In this document: positions 1 to 7,505 of the stretch, piece by piece
Position numbering within the stretch: position 1 is the stretch's first letter
Layout of the letters: each line of letters opens with the position of its first letter
Assembly (NCBI RefSeq): GCF_020687825.1
Contig: NZ_JAJEWP010000003.1
Span: 270,433 to 334,432 of the forward strand
Direction of reading: 5' to 3'
Length of the DNA stretch: 64,000 bases
Origin: Fluctibacter halophilus
GTDB lineage: Bacteria; Pseudomonadota; Gammaproteobacteria; Enterobacterales; Alteromonadaceae
The notes under the pieces: model-generated
The model's database searches: none
Told to the model about the DNA's origin: nothing
Seen by the model: the letters and a program-made list of their open reading frames with translations, nothing else
Program-made: the position numbers and the translations under genes

Positions 1-923
1 ACCCGTTGACCGGTGTTAATGCGGTTGTCGGTATTGATCAGTACCTGCTCAATGAACTGGTTTTCGCGACTGTCGTTATCACGCAGCAAAGGTTTCAGTT
101 GTGGAAACAACTGGTCAAACAATTGGTATTCACGTAACAGACGGTAGGTTGCCAGGCCCTGGCCGGACACCAGTAATTTGAGCACTTCTTCAAACAATCG
201 CGCGGCAGGAATATTGGCCAACAGTCCGTGCAATTCGTGGATCGCGTCGGCGCTGTCTTTGCCAATGGTCATGTTCAGTTTGGCGGCAAAACGCACTGCA
301 CGTAACATGCGCACCGGATCTTCGCGGTATCGGGTATGTGGGTCACCGATCAGATCCAAGCGCTTATTTTTGATCGAAGACATACCGTCGGCAAAATCCG
401 TGACGGTGTAATCAGCAATGTTGTAATACATCGCATTGATGGTGAAATCCCGGCGCTCGGCGTCTTCTTCGATACTACCGAACACGTTATCACGCAAAAT
501 TTGGCCGTCTTCATTTTGCTTGCCGAGGGTTTCTGGTTGCTCTTCACTCTGGTGATGACCACGGAACGTCGCCACTTCAATGATATCCCGTCCGAACACG
601 ATATGGGCCAATCGGAAGCGACGGCCAATCAGGCGACAGTTGCGGAACAACCCTTTGACTTGTTCAGGGGTCGCATCGGTGACCACATCGAAGTCTTTGG
701 GATGCAAGCCCAGCATCAAATCGCGCACACAGCCGCCGACCAGGTAGGCCTGATAGCCGCCATTGTGCAGGCGATACAGTACTTTGAGGGCATTTTCGCT
801 GATGTCGTCGCGGGAAATTCCATGCTCGGCGCGGCTTAACACTTTGGGTGTCAATGGGGTACGCGACGCGGACTGGGGCTGTCCCAGTGCCCGTTTCACT
901 TTGTTTATCACCCGGCTAATGAT
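1..923 (-). CDS. pcnB: Poly(A) polymerase I, C-terminus outside window
   Basis: Nucleotidyltransferase that adds 3' poly(A) tails to RNA and so promotes its decay. About 307 N-terminal residues are present; the C-terminal part lies beyond position 1. Visible family motifs are LVGGCVRDLMLG, KDFDVVTDATPEQV, the RRF-RLAH-IV block and the ERRDFTINAM block of the class II nucleotidyltransferase head. The start is unusual. Reading back from the conserved region, an in-frame TGA occurs at 972-974 with no ATG, GTG or TTG before GTG 909-911. A good AGGAG (931-935) sits 7 nt before ATC 921-923 and 10 nt before ATT 918-920, and nothing comparable precedes the GTG. E. coli pcnB is known to start at AUU, and its IFTRV start aligns with IISRV here. 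I therefore place the start at ATC 921-923 or ATT 918-920. Last gene of the sfsA-dksA-gluQ-pcnB direction. Confidence 0.93.
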   Translation of the reverse strand, partial: MISRVINKVKRALGQPQSASRTPLTPKVLSRAEHGISRDDISENALKVLYRLHNGGYQAYLVGGCVRDLMLGLHPKDFDVVTDATPEQVKGLFRNCRLIGRRFRLAHIVFGRDIIEVATFRGHHQSEEQPETLGKQNEDGQILRDNVFGSIEEDAERRDFTINAMYYNIADYTVTDFADGMSSIKNKRLDLIGDPHTRYREDPVRMLRAVRFAAKLNMTIGKDSADAIHELHGLLANIPAARLFEEVLKLLVSGQGLATYRLLREYQLFDQLFPQLKPLLRDNDSRENQFIEQVLINTDNRINTGQR

Positions 924-1015
924 GGTGCTGCTCCTGTTTGGCTGGTGCGCGTTATTTTTTATGGGCGCTAATCATATACCGTAAGTCGGCCTAATTCTAC
1001 GACTTGTGTTTGTCC

Positions 1016-1951
1016 CTAAGGCGCCTGTAGCTCAGACTGGGCCGGTATTTGCTGCAAATCCCAGTGCGCTGTCGCCCAATCCAGTATGGTCGATGGTGAT
1101 GCAGTGTGTAACCCGTCGGGTGGTGGATGCCCCAATAGCGTCAGTACCTGGGTCAGGTTTTCGCTGGCCCGATGATCGTCGATGCCGGCCGCATGGTTCT
1201 GCTTGCTGAGTTTGAATCCGGGCCGACTGACCAGCACGGGCAAGTGCAAGGTGGTGGGGGCGGACACATTCAGCGCCTGAAACAGCGCCATCTGACTTTG
1301 ACTGGGTTGCAACAGGTCGCTGCCACGGACAATTTCACTCACACCCATATAAGCGTCATCCACCACACTGGCCAGATGATAGGCATACAGGCCATCCTTG
1401 CGGCGCAGTACAAAGTCTTCGCGACTGTGGGCATCATCACACAGAAGGGTGCCGTGCAGCGCATCCACCATCACCGCAGTGTCGCCCTGTTGCCGAAACC
1501 GTTCGGCATTGTCGTCAAAGGGAAGCCCCCGCTGTCGGCAAAAACCATCATACAGCATGTCGGGTTGACGTTGTCTTAATGCCTTGCGTGTGCACTCGCA
1601 TCCATAGGTCAGTTGTTGTTGGCGAAGTTGCAACAGGGCTTCGTGATAGGCGTCATGTCGCTGGCTTTGCCACACAATGTCACCATCCCAGTGCAATCCA
1701 TGTGCATCCAGCGTGCGTTGGATCTGCTGCGCAGCACCGGGCACTTCCCGTGGCGGATCGATGTCGTCAATGCGTAGTCGCCACTGACCGTGATTGACCT
1801 TGGCTTGTAAATAACTGGCAACGGCCGTCAGCAAAGAGCCCAAATGCAATGGACCGGAGGGGGAAGGGGCAAATCGACCACAATAGGTGGCATCTGACGA
1901 TAAGTCAGAACGTTTATCGGGTGTGTTCATGGGATGACCCGGAGGCTGCAA
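1016..1951 (-). CDS. gluQ: Glutamyl-Q tRNA(Asp) synthetase
   Basis: Truncated glutamyl-tRNA synthetase paralogue that attaches Glu to the queuosine base of tRNA-Asp. The class I signature PLHLGS is at residues 34-39, the KLSKQ (KMSKS-like) loop is near residue 250, and zinc ligands are Cys118, Cys120 and Cys138 (CECTR...GFCRQ). There is no anticodon-binding domain, as expected. Two starts are possible. TTG 1949-1951 has GGAGG six bases upstream, but that GGAGG lies in a perfect hairpin. ATG 1928-1930 gives a protein seven residues shorter and closer to the usual N-terminus, but has only a weak Shine-Dalgarno. Follows dksA by about 30 nt and precedes pcnB, as in E. coli. Confidence 0.93.
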   Translation of the reverse strand: MQPPGHPMNTPDKRSDLSSDATYCGRFAPSPSGPLHLGSLLTAVASYLQAKVNHGQWRLRIDDIDPPREVPGAAQQIQRTLDAHGLHWDGDIVWQSQRHDAYHEALLQLRQQQLTYGCECTRKALRQRQPDMLYDGFCRQRGLPFDDNAERFRQQGDTAVMVDALHGTLLCDDAHSREDFVLRRKDGLYAYHLASVVDDAYMGVSEIVRGSDLLQPSQSQMALFQALNVSAPTTLHLPVLVSRPGFKLSKQNHAAGIDDHRASENLTQVLTLLGHPPPDGLHTASPSTILDWATAHWDLQQIPAQSELQAP

Positions 1952-1962
1952 TGCCAGCCTCC
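1941..1962 (-). promoter_or_regulatory. Hairpin over the gluQ ribosome-binding site
   Basis: Perfect 8-bp inverted repeat GGAGGCTG/CAGCCTCC with a 6-nt loop. In the minus-strand RNA the 5' arm contains the GGAGG before the TTG start of gluQ, and the TTG lies in the loop. No T-run follows, so it is not a classical terminator. It could act as an attenuator or RBS lock between dksA and gluQ. Confidence 0.5.
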
Positions 1963-1980
1963 GTGTTTCCTCGGCGGCAG

Positions 1981-2430
1981 TTAGCCTTGCAGCTGTTTCT
2001 CTTTGATTTCAGCCATGGTTTTACAGTCGATGCACAGATCGGCTGTCGGGCGGGCTTCCAGGCGGCGTACACCCACTTCAATCCCACAGGCATCACAGAA
2101 ACCGAAATCGTCGTCATCAATGCGCTTGAGGGTTTTCTCAATCTTCTTGATCAGTTTGCGTTCGCGGTCACGGGTGCGCAATTCAAGGCTGAATTCTTCT
2201 TCCTGGGCAGCGCGATCGACCGGATCAGGGAAATTGGCCGCTTCGTCCTGCATATGATGCACAGTACGGTCAACTTCCTGACGCAGCTGGTCACGCCAGG
2301 CACACAATATTTTTCTGAAATGCTCCAGTTGAGCATCGTTCATATACTCTTCGCCGTCTTTCTCCTGGTAGGGAGTCAAACCGGCCAGAGCCAGCAGTCC
2401 GAGGGACTTATTGTCTTTTCCTGTTGGCAT
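1981..2430 (-). CDS. dksA: RNA polymerase-binding transcription factor DksA
   Basis: 149-residue DksA, which binds the RNA polymerase secondary channel and works with ppGpp in the stringent response. The coiled coil carries the tip acidic pair Asp69 and Asp72 in [13 protein letters not shown], equivalent to the catalytically important aspartates of the E. coli protein. The C-terminal zinc finger has all four cysteines (Cys112, Cys115, Cys133, Cys136), so this is the zinc-binding form and not a Cys-poor DksA2. The start ATG 2428-2430 has AGGAG about nine bases upstream. A promoter-like sequence lies at 2482-2510. gluQ follows directly. Confidence 0.98.
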   Translation of the reverse strand: MPTGKDNKSLGLLALAGLTPYQEKDGEEYMNDAQLEHFRKILCAWRDQLRQEVDRTVHHMQDEAANFPDPVDRAAQEEEFSLELRTRDRERKLIKKIEKTLKRIDDDDFGFCDACGIEVGVRRLEARPTADLCIDCKTMAEIKEKQLQG

Positions 2431-2481
2431 GTGCCAAATCTCCTAAACTACGACACAAAGGCAAATTTGTGCAAGCGGCTA

Positions 2482-2510
2482 TCTATAGCAGAAAGCACAG
2501 ACCCAGGCAA
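2482..2510 (-). promoter_or_regulatory. Probable sigma-70 promoter of dksA
   Basis: On the minus strand, TTGCCT (-35), a 17-nt spacer and TATAGA (-10) lie about 55-80 nt upstream of the dksA start. Spacing is ideal and each hexamer matches consensus at four positions. Called by eye only. Confidence 0.45.
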
Positions 2511-2638
2511 TGCTTTGTCAGTGGATCATTGTGCGTGTCGTGGTGACCTGAGGGCAGCGGGAAGATGATGCATTGAAAACAACTTCACACTGCCCAAGTT
2601 TCCAATGACAGGCAAATATGGCGCTATCCCAGCAAAAA

Positions 2639-3358
2639 TCAACCCTTAAATGCAGGTTCGAAAGGGAGTTGTTGATTTAACGTTATATTTTGGCTGTCGA
2701 TATGGCATCCCCAGGCCATTACCTCAACCCCATTTTTCAACGCAAAATCCAGTGCCTGGCTGTACTGGGGGTCAATGTGCGCCGCGTCGCTGACCCGGTG
2801 TATGCCGCTGTGCTGAACGCAGAACAGCAAAACCGCGCGGTGGCCTTGTTGCACCATACTGGCCAGTTCGTGCAGGTGCTTAACGCCGCGGGCAGACTTG
2901 GCATCCGGGAAATAGCCCAGACCGTCATCGGCCAACAGGGTGACTGACTTGACTTCCAGGTAGCAATCCGGCAAATCCGCTGCCTGGAGTAAAAAATCGA
3001 TCCGACTGTTCTGTTCACCGTATCTGACCTCACTGCGTACGTTGTTGTACGCCGCCAGCGCGGTGATGGTGCCGTTACTGAGTGCTTCGGCAACCACTTT
3101 GTTGGCCCGGTGTGTGTTGATACCGATGTAGTGGCCGGCGTGATTTCTGGCCAGCTCCCAGGTGTATTTCAGTTTGCGTTTGGGGTCATCATGGTGGCTT
3201 AGCCAGGCGTCAAAACCCGGTTCAGCACATCCGGTCATTGCCCCTGTGTTTGGGCAATGGGCAGTGACGGTGGTGCCATCATCAAGTTGTACATCAGCCA
3301 AAAAGCGTTTGTAACGTTGCAGCAGATGTCCGTGCAACAAGTCAGCAGGTAGTTTCAT
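2639..3358 (-). CDS. sfsA: DNA/RNA nuclease SfsA family protein
   Basis: 239-residue SfsA family protein (sugar fermentation stimulation protein), a PD-(D/E)XK-like nuclease fold. Recognisable blocks are the N-terminal OB-like part with RYKRFLADVQLDDG, then CPNTGAMTGC, the NSRIDFLL and CYLEVKSVTLL catalytic strands, FPDAKSARGVKHLHEL and the C-terminal DFALKNGVEVMAW. The start is placed at ATG 3356-3358 (MKLPADLLHG) because the family begins there; the open frame extends 27 codons further upstream without homology. Divergent from pepB with only about 80 bases between the starts, so their promoters must overlap. Upstream of dksA in the same direction, the common arrangement in gammaproteobacteria. 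Confidence 0.95.
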   Translation of the reverse strand: MKLPADLLHGHLLQRYKRFLADVQLDDGTTVTAHCPNTGAMTGCAEPGFDAWLSHHDDPKRKLKYTWELARNHAGHYIGINTHRANKVVAEALSNGTITALAAYNNVRSEVRYGEQNSRIDFLLQAADLPDCYLEVKSVTLLADDGLGYFPDAKSARGVKHLHELASMVQQGHRAVLLFCVQHSGIHRVSDAAHIDPQYSQALDFALKNGVEVMAWGCHIDSQNITLNQQLPFEPAFKG

Positions 3359-3437
3359 ATCTTGGTATAGTAGAGTAAAAAGCCATAATGACAGACCCGC
3401 TCGATGGAACGCGCGAGGTCGAAAAAAGGAGCAAAGC

Positions 3438-4730
3438 ATGACATACCTTGCGGTAGAAATCAGTACGCAACCTGTGCCCGCCCCCTGGAACGCACAAGCC
3501 CGTTTGTCGTTTAACGGTGACGTTGCTTGTGTGCACGTCGATCCTGCCTTGTCGGAACCTCTGCAGCATCGTCAGATTCAGCAAGCTGCCCGTCAGTTGG
3601 AGAGCATGAATCCGGCGCAAATCGGCTTACGCGGCAACTGGCACATAGAACAGCAATGGACCTTCGCCCAGGCGTTCAGTACGCCAAAAAAGCCTGACGC
3701 CATTCAGTGGTGTGACGATGACAACCAGGCGACATTGCAGGCACGCTTTGAGGCCCTCGCGTTCACCCGCAGCCTGGTCAATGAAACCCCGGAAGACCTG
3801 TCGCCTGAAACGCTGGCGCAGCGTGCCGCCGATTGGTTGATGGGCTTGGCACCCAATCAGGTGTCGGTGAAAAGCTGGGTTGGCGAGGCATTGCTGGAAG
3901 CCGGATGGGTCGGTATTTACAATGTTGGCCGTGGCAGTGATCGGCCGCCGGTGTTACTGGAAGTGGATGTTAACCCAACCGGTGATCCGAATGCGCCGGT
4001 TGCCGCCGCATTGGTGGGTAAAGGTATCACCTTCGATTCCGGTGGCTACAGCATCAAGAGCAGTGAAGGCATGTTGGATATGAAATGCGACATGGGTGGT
4101 GCTGCAACGGTCACCGGTGGATTGGGCCTGGCGATGCTGCAAGGCCTCAACAAGCGGGTGAAACTGTTCCTGTGTTGTGCGGAAAACCTGATCAGTGGCC
4201 ATGCCTACAAGCTGGGCGATGTGCTGACCTATAAAAACGGGACCACGGTAGAGATTGTTAACACCGACGCAGAAGGTCGTCTGGTACTCGCGGACGGTCT
4301 GATGGCTGCCACTGAGAGTGGCGCACCATTGATCATCAATGCGGCAACGCTGACCGGTGCTGCAGTGATGGCGGTGGGCAATCAGTACAATGCCCTGTTC
4401 ACCATGGATGAAGGGTTGCGTGAAACCTTCCTGGCCTATGCCCGTGAAGAAAATGAGCTGTTGTGGCCATTGCCGCTGGAGCCATGGCACAAGGAGATGT
4501 GCCCATCGCCGTTTGCGGACACGGCGAATAGCCGGCCACAAAAAGGTGGTGGTGCAGGTGGCGCATCAAACGCTGCCGGATTCTTGTCCCGCTTTGTCAG
4601 AGAAGATGGTCGTGGTTGGGTACATCTGGATTTGGCCGCGGCTTACAATGGTAATGCCAATGGTCAGCAACCACCGGGAGCAACAGGTCAGGGGATCCGC
4701 ACCATCGCGCGGGCCTTGTTGGCTGGATAG
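3438..4730 (+). CDS. pepB: Aminopeptidase PepB (M17 leucyl aminopeptidase family)
   Basis: 430-residue M17 metallo-aminopeptidase, nearly the length of E. coli peptidase B (427). The C-terminal catalytic domain holds the two-metal site: VGKGITFDSGG with the metal-binding Lys and Asp, KCDMGGAATV, and the family signature NTDAEGRLVLADGL with catalytic Arg. The N-terminal ~150 residues are the variable M17 domain. It removes N-terminal residues from peptides in the cytoplasm and normally forms hexamers. ATG 3438 follows AAGGAGCAAAGC, a strong Shine-Dalgarno. Divergent from sfsA. A long hairpin follows the stop codon. Confidence 0.95.
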   Translation: MTYLAVEISTQPVPAPWNAQARLSFNGDVACVHVDPALSEPLQHRQIQQAARQLESMNPAQIGLRGNWHIEQQWTFAQAFSTPKKPDAIQWCDDDNQATLQARFEALAFTRSLVNETPEDLSPETLAQRAADWLMGLAPNQVSVKSWVGEALLEAGWVGIYNVGRGSDRPPVLLEVDVNPTGDPNAPVAAALVGKGITFDSGGYSIKSSEGMLDMKCDMGGAATVTGGLGLAMLQGLNKRVKLFLCCAENLISGHAYKLGDVLTYKNGTTVEIVNTDAEGRLVLADGLMAATESGAPLIINAATLTGAAVMAVGNQYNALFTMDEGLRETFLAYAREENELLWPLPLEPWHKEMCPSPFADTANSRPQKGGGAGGASNAAGFLSRFVREDGRGWVHLDLAAAYNGNANGQQPPGATGQGIRTIARALLAG

Positions 4731-4739
4731 ACTTGGTTG

Positions 4740-4764
4740 GTGGGCTTGCCGTTGGCGAGCCCAC
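4740..4764. terminator. Bidirectional hairpin between pepB and the HTH gene
   Basis: 11-bp stem GTGGGCTTGCC/GGCGAGCCCAC with a GTT loop and one T-G wobble, placed between the two convergent stop codons. No strong T-run on either side, so its termination efficiency is unclear. Confidence 0.5.
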
Positions 4765-4776
4765 AGTCTTCAACGC

Positions 4777-4959
4777 TCAGATGCCGCCAATGCGTTCGGC
4801 AAAGACTTTATAACGCTCTACGTCTTCTCGATCGAACAGAGGGCGGCCATCGGCATCTTTGTCCTTGCTTACTAACAAGCTTTCGCGTTCCAGTCGTTCG
4901 ACGCGAATTTCCTGTACACCCAGATATTCGGCGACTTCCGCCACAGACATTAAACTCAT
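4777..4959 (-). CDS. Small MerR/excisionase-type helix-turn-helix protein
   Basis: 60-residue protein made almost entirely of one winged-HTH of the MerR/excisionase type: SVAEVAEYLGV (helix-turn-helix), then RLERESLLVSKDKDADGRPLFDREDVERY, the wing with the typical G-R-x-x-F-x-x-x-D-V pattern. It probably binds DNA, but no target is visible. ATG 4957-4959 is preceded by AGGAAGGATAA. Convergent with pepB and divergent from marC. No integrase or phage gene is nearby, so an excisionase role is unlikely; a small chromosomal regulator is the better reading. Confidence 0.75.
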   Translation of the reverse strand: MSLMSVAEVAEYLGVQEIRVERLERESLLVSKDKDADGRPLFDREDVERYKVFAERIGGI

Positions 4960-5177
4960 TTATCCTTCCTCTGATAGAGACGTCTCTTTATTAAAGCCCA
5001 TTTAAGGGTTTTTGCTAGTTGGCCTGTCAGAGCATGCTGACGCCGTATCGTTTCTTTTTACGGCAAAAAAAACATGCTGTCTATTCAACTCCCTGAATTT
5101 ATTTAATTTCCGGTAGTTCAACTACGGTGCATGGGGTACACTTAACAGCACTATTTTCAACCCATTGGAGGACATTC

Positions 5178-5771
5178 ATGGACATTTGGTCGGCGGCCAT
5201 CATGCTGTTTCTCATCATGGATCCTCTGGGTAATTTACCTGTCTTTATGTCAGTACTGAAAACCATTGAACCCAAGCGCCGGCGCATTGTACTGGCCCGG
5301 GAGTTGTTGTTTTCGCTGGCCATCATGTTGCTGTTTCTGTTCAGCGGGCAGGCGGTGTTGGATTTCCTCAGTGTCAGGCAGGAAACCGTCAGTATTGCCG
5401 GCGGGATTATCCTGTTTCTGATTGCGATTCGAATGATTTTTCCGCAACCCGGTGGTGTGACCGGACTCGACGGTGAGCAGGAGCCGTTTCTGGTGCCGCT
5501 GGCGATCCCGATGGTCGCGGGGCCGTCAATCCTGGCTGCATTGATCCTGCTTGCCAACCAGGATCCTGCACGGATGACCGACTGGACCATTGCCTTGTTG
5601 TCAGCCTGGTTCATTTCCGCCACCATCTTAATGTTTTCGACTGCGCTACACCGGATATTGGGTGAACGCGGCCTGATCGCTGTTGAGCGCCTGATGGGCA
5701 TGATCCTGATCATGATCGCCATTCAGATGTTCCTTGACGGTGTTGGTAACTATTTCTCCCATGGCGTTTGA
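5178..5771 (+). CDS. MarC family inner-membrane protein (YhgN-like)
   Basis: 197-residue integral membrane protein of the MarC/YhgN family. Visible are about six hydrophobic segments, the conserved LFLIMDPLGNLPVF block in the first helix pair, a central loop (PQPGGVTGLDGEQEPF) and the PLAIPMVAGPSILAAL repeat motif of the second half. The two halves look like an inverted repeat, as in LysE-like transporters. The substrate is not known for this family; the old link of MarC to multidrug resistance was not upheld. The start is ATG 5178 with GGAGG six bases upstream, not the open frame beginning 51 bases earlier. Confidence 0.9.
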   Translation: MDIWSAAIMLFLIMDPLGNLPVFMSVLKTIEPKRRRIVLARELLFSLAIMLLFLFSGQAVLDFLSVRQETVSIAGGIILFLIAIRMIFPQPGGVTGLDGEQEPFLVPLAIPMVAGPSILAALILLANQDPARMTDWTIALLSAWFISATILMFSTALHRILGERGLIAVERLMGMILIMIAIQMFLDGVGNYFSHGV

Positions 5772-5784
5772 GGCATAACCCCCC

Positions 5785-6372
5785 ATGAGCAAACTGAACA
5801 CTTTTGCGGCCGTTCGCCAGCTAAAAGGCTGGCATGCGGTTGCCTTTGCGGCGACCCTGATTGAGCGCATGGCGCCAAACTATACCTTGTTCTGTGAATC
5901 CACCGGCTACGCAGAAGTCAGCCAGTTTCGCAACGTCTTGAACGCGGTCTGGGAGTGGTTGTCAGTCCCGAAAATGAAAATCAATCTGGCGGTTCAGTTG
6001 GAGCGGATTGAAGATGTGACGCCCCATCCTTCCGAGTATGACAGTTACGGTGTATACCCTGCGATTGACGCCGCTGTGTCATTGTCATCCACGTTGCTGT
6101 TGATGCAGGGTGAAGATCCGCAGGGCGCAGTGGTGGTCAGCAAACTGTCGCAAGGGGCTGTAGAATCGTTCATTGAGGCTACCAGTGAGGTTGCACTCGA
6201 CAGTGAGGGAATTAAAGCGCACCCACTGATGCAATGGGAAATTGAATTCCAACAAGAACTGTTGACCCTGTTGGCCCAGATGAAAGGCGGTCGAGAGGAC
6301 GTTGCAACGCTCAAGGCGCTGGCAACCCAGGAAGGTGTCAGTAATCTTGGGATCGAATGTGACCCGTCCTGA
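5785..6372 (+). CDS. YjaG family protein (DUF416)
   Basis: 195-residue DUF416 protein, the same length as E. coli YjaG (196). Conserved features include the N-terminal WHAVAFAATLIERMAPNY, the WEWLS block, and PHPSEYDSYGVYPAIDAAVSLSS in the middle. The function is unknown. It has no signal peptide or membrane segment, so it is probably cytoplasmic. It starts 13 bases after marC and is likely co-transcribed with it. It ends two bases from the convergent dgkA stop. Confidence 0.9.
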   Translation: MSKLNTFAAVRQLKGWHAVAFAATLIERMAPNYTLFCESTGYAEVSQFRNVLNAVWEWLSVPKMKINLAVQLERIEDVTPHPSEYDSYGVYPAIDAAVSLSSTLLLMQGEDPQGAVVVSKLSQGAVESFIEATSEVALDSEGIKAHPLMQWEIEFQQELLTLLAQMKGGREDVATLKALATQEGVSNLGIECDPS

Positions 6373-6373
6373 G

Positions 6374-6748
6374 TCAGGACAACAGCCGGGGTAACAACAG
6401 CGCTGACCAACTCAGAATGACCAGCAGGATGCAGAAGAACACCGCCGCTGATCCCAAATCTTTGGCTTGCTTGGATAACGGATGAATGTCTTTGCTGATG
6501 CGGTCGATGGCCGCTTCGATAGCACTGTTGATGCATTCGACGGTCAGCAGCAATAACAGTGGCATGGTCAGCAGCACCCGTTCAATGGCGTCCTGGCCCA
6601 TGAACAGCCCGAGCGGGATCATTACCACACTCAACCACAACTCCTGACGAAAGGCTGACTCGTGTCGGTAGGCATACGCCAAGCCATCGATGGAACAGCG
6701 AGTGGCATTGATCACGCGTGTAAGGCCTGTGCCATTGGGTTTATTCAC
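6374..6748 (-). CDS. dgkA: Diacylglycerol kinase
   Basis: 124-residue prokaryotic diacylglycerol kinase, a small trimeric inner-membrane enzyme that phosphorylates diacylglycerol to phosphatidic acid and recycles lipid from membrane-derived oligosaccharide synthesis. Visible are the amphipathic N-terminus (ATRCSIDGLAYAYRHESAFRQE), the signature VECINSAIEAAIDRIS with the catalytic and metal-binding Glu residues, KQAKDLGSAAV, and three hydrophobic helices. The start is GTG 6746-6748 with AGGAG close upstream. It overlaps the rsmD stop as GTGA, suggesting translational coupling. Confidence 0.95.
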   Translation of the reverse strand: MNKPNGTGLTRVINATRCSIDGLAYAYRHESAFRQELWLSVVMIPLGLFMGQDAIERVLLTMPLLLLLTVECINSAIEAAIDRISKDIHPLSKQAKDLGSAAVFFCILLVILSWSALLLPRLLS

Positions 6749-7350
6749 ACCTTCTCCTGTACTTCAAACAATCGGTAGCAAAAGCCTTTGGTGGCTTTAT
6801 CTTTGATGCACGTCCAGTGGTTCGGCATGGTTGACAGTGATTCACCCGGTTCGTGTTCGATGTAAATCAAGCTGCCCGGATGCACCAGACCAGACTGTGA
6901 CAATGCCTCAATCACAGGGTTCAATAACCCTTTGCCAAACGGCGGATCGAGAAAGATCACATCGTAACTGTGTTGCAAGCGTGTGACAGTCTGACACGCG
7001 TCGGCGAAAATCACCTCGGCTTGCTCAGTGGGGACCTGCAACGCGCGAAGGTTGTTGCGGATTTGATCGGCAGCGCCTTTGTCCAGCTCAACAAAGGTCA
7101 CATGGCGGGCATAGCGCGACAATGCCTCGAGACCCAGACTGCCGCTGCCGGCAAACAAGTCCAGGCATCGGCTGTCACGAATATCGTTCATTAGCCAGTT
7201 GAACAGGGTTTCTTTGGTGCGATCGGTGGTGGGACGCAGGCCGTCCCGATCCAGTACTGGCAGTTTTCGCCCCCGCCATTGGCCGCTGATCAATCGGATA
7301 CTGCCGACTGACTTGCCGCTATCGGGCTTTTTGTTTGTGCCTCGCCTCAT
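6745..7350 (-). CDS. rsmD: 16S rRNA (guanine(966)-N(2))-methyltransferase RsmD
   Basis: 201-residue SAM-dependent methyltransferase that modifies G966 of 16S rRNA in the assembled small subunit. Landmarks are IRLISGQWRGRKLPV at the N-terminus, LRPTTDRTKETLFNWL, motif I LDLFAGSGSLGLEALSR and the catalytic motif IV DPPFGKG. The start is set at ATG 7348-7350 (MRRGTNKK) because the conserved domain begins about 16 residues later; the frame stays open to 7428, but that extension has no homology or Shine-Dalgarno. Divergent from ftsY, the usual arrangement in gammaproteobacteria. Confidence 0.95.
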   Translation of the reverse strand: MRRGTNKKPDSGKSVGSIRLISGQWRGRKLPVLDRDGLRPTTDRTKETLFNWLMNDIRDSRCLDLFAGSGSLGLEALSRYARHVTFVELDKGAADQIRNNLRALQVPTEQAEVIFADACQTVTRLQHSYDVIFLDPPFGKGLLNPVIEALSQSGLVHPGSLIYIEHEPGESLSTMPNHWTCIKDKATKGFCYRLFEVQEKV

Positions 7351-7505
7351 TTGACCAAGAGATGTTATGATTGTCCGAATTGCACGATAGTGTACCCGCT
7401 TTCCTGTCGGCTTGCTTGCTGAATCCATTGTTTCAGGGCATCAGACAGCCGCGCAGTACACTGACAACCTTTATTTGCGTGACATAAGCAGGACCGTATT
7501 CACCC

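Noticed and set aside
1172..1579. 135-codon plus-strand frame opposite gluQ
   Set aside because: Shadow of gluQ on the complementary strand.
4777..4959. Phage excisionase and hence a prophage remnant
   Set aside because: No integrase, att repeats or phage genes around; MerR-type HTH proteins also occur as chromosomal regulators.
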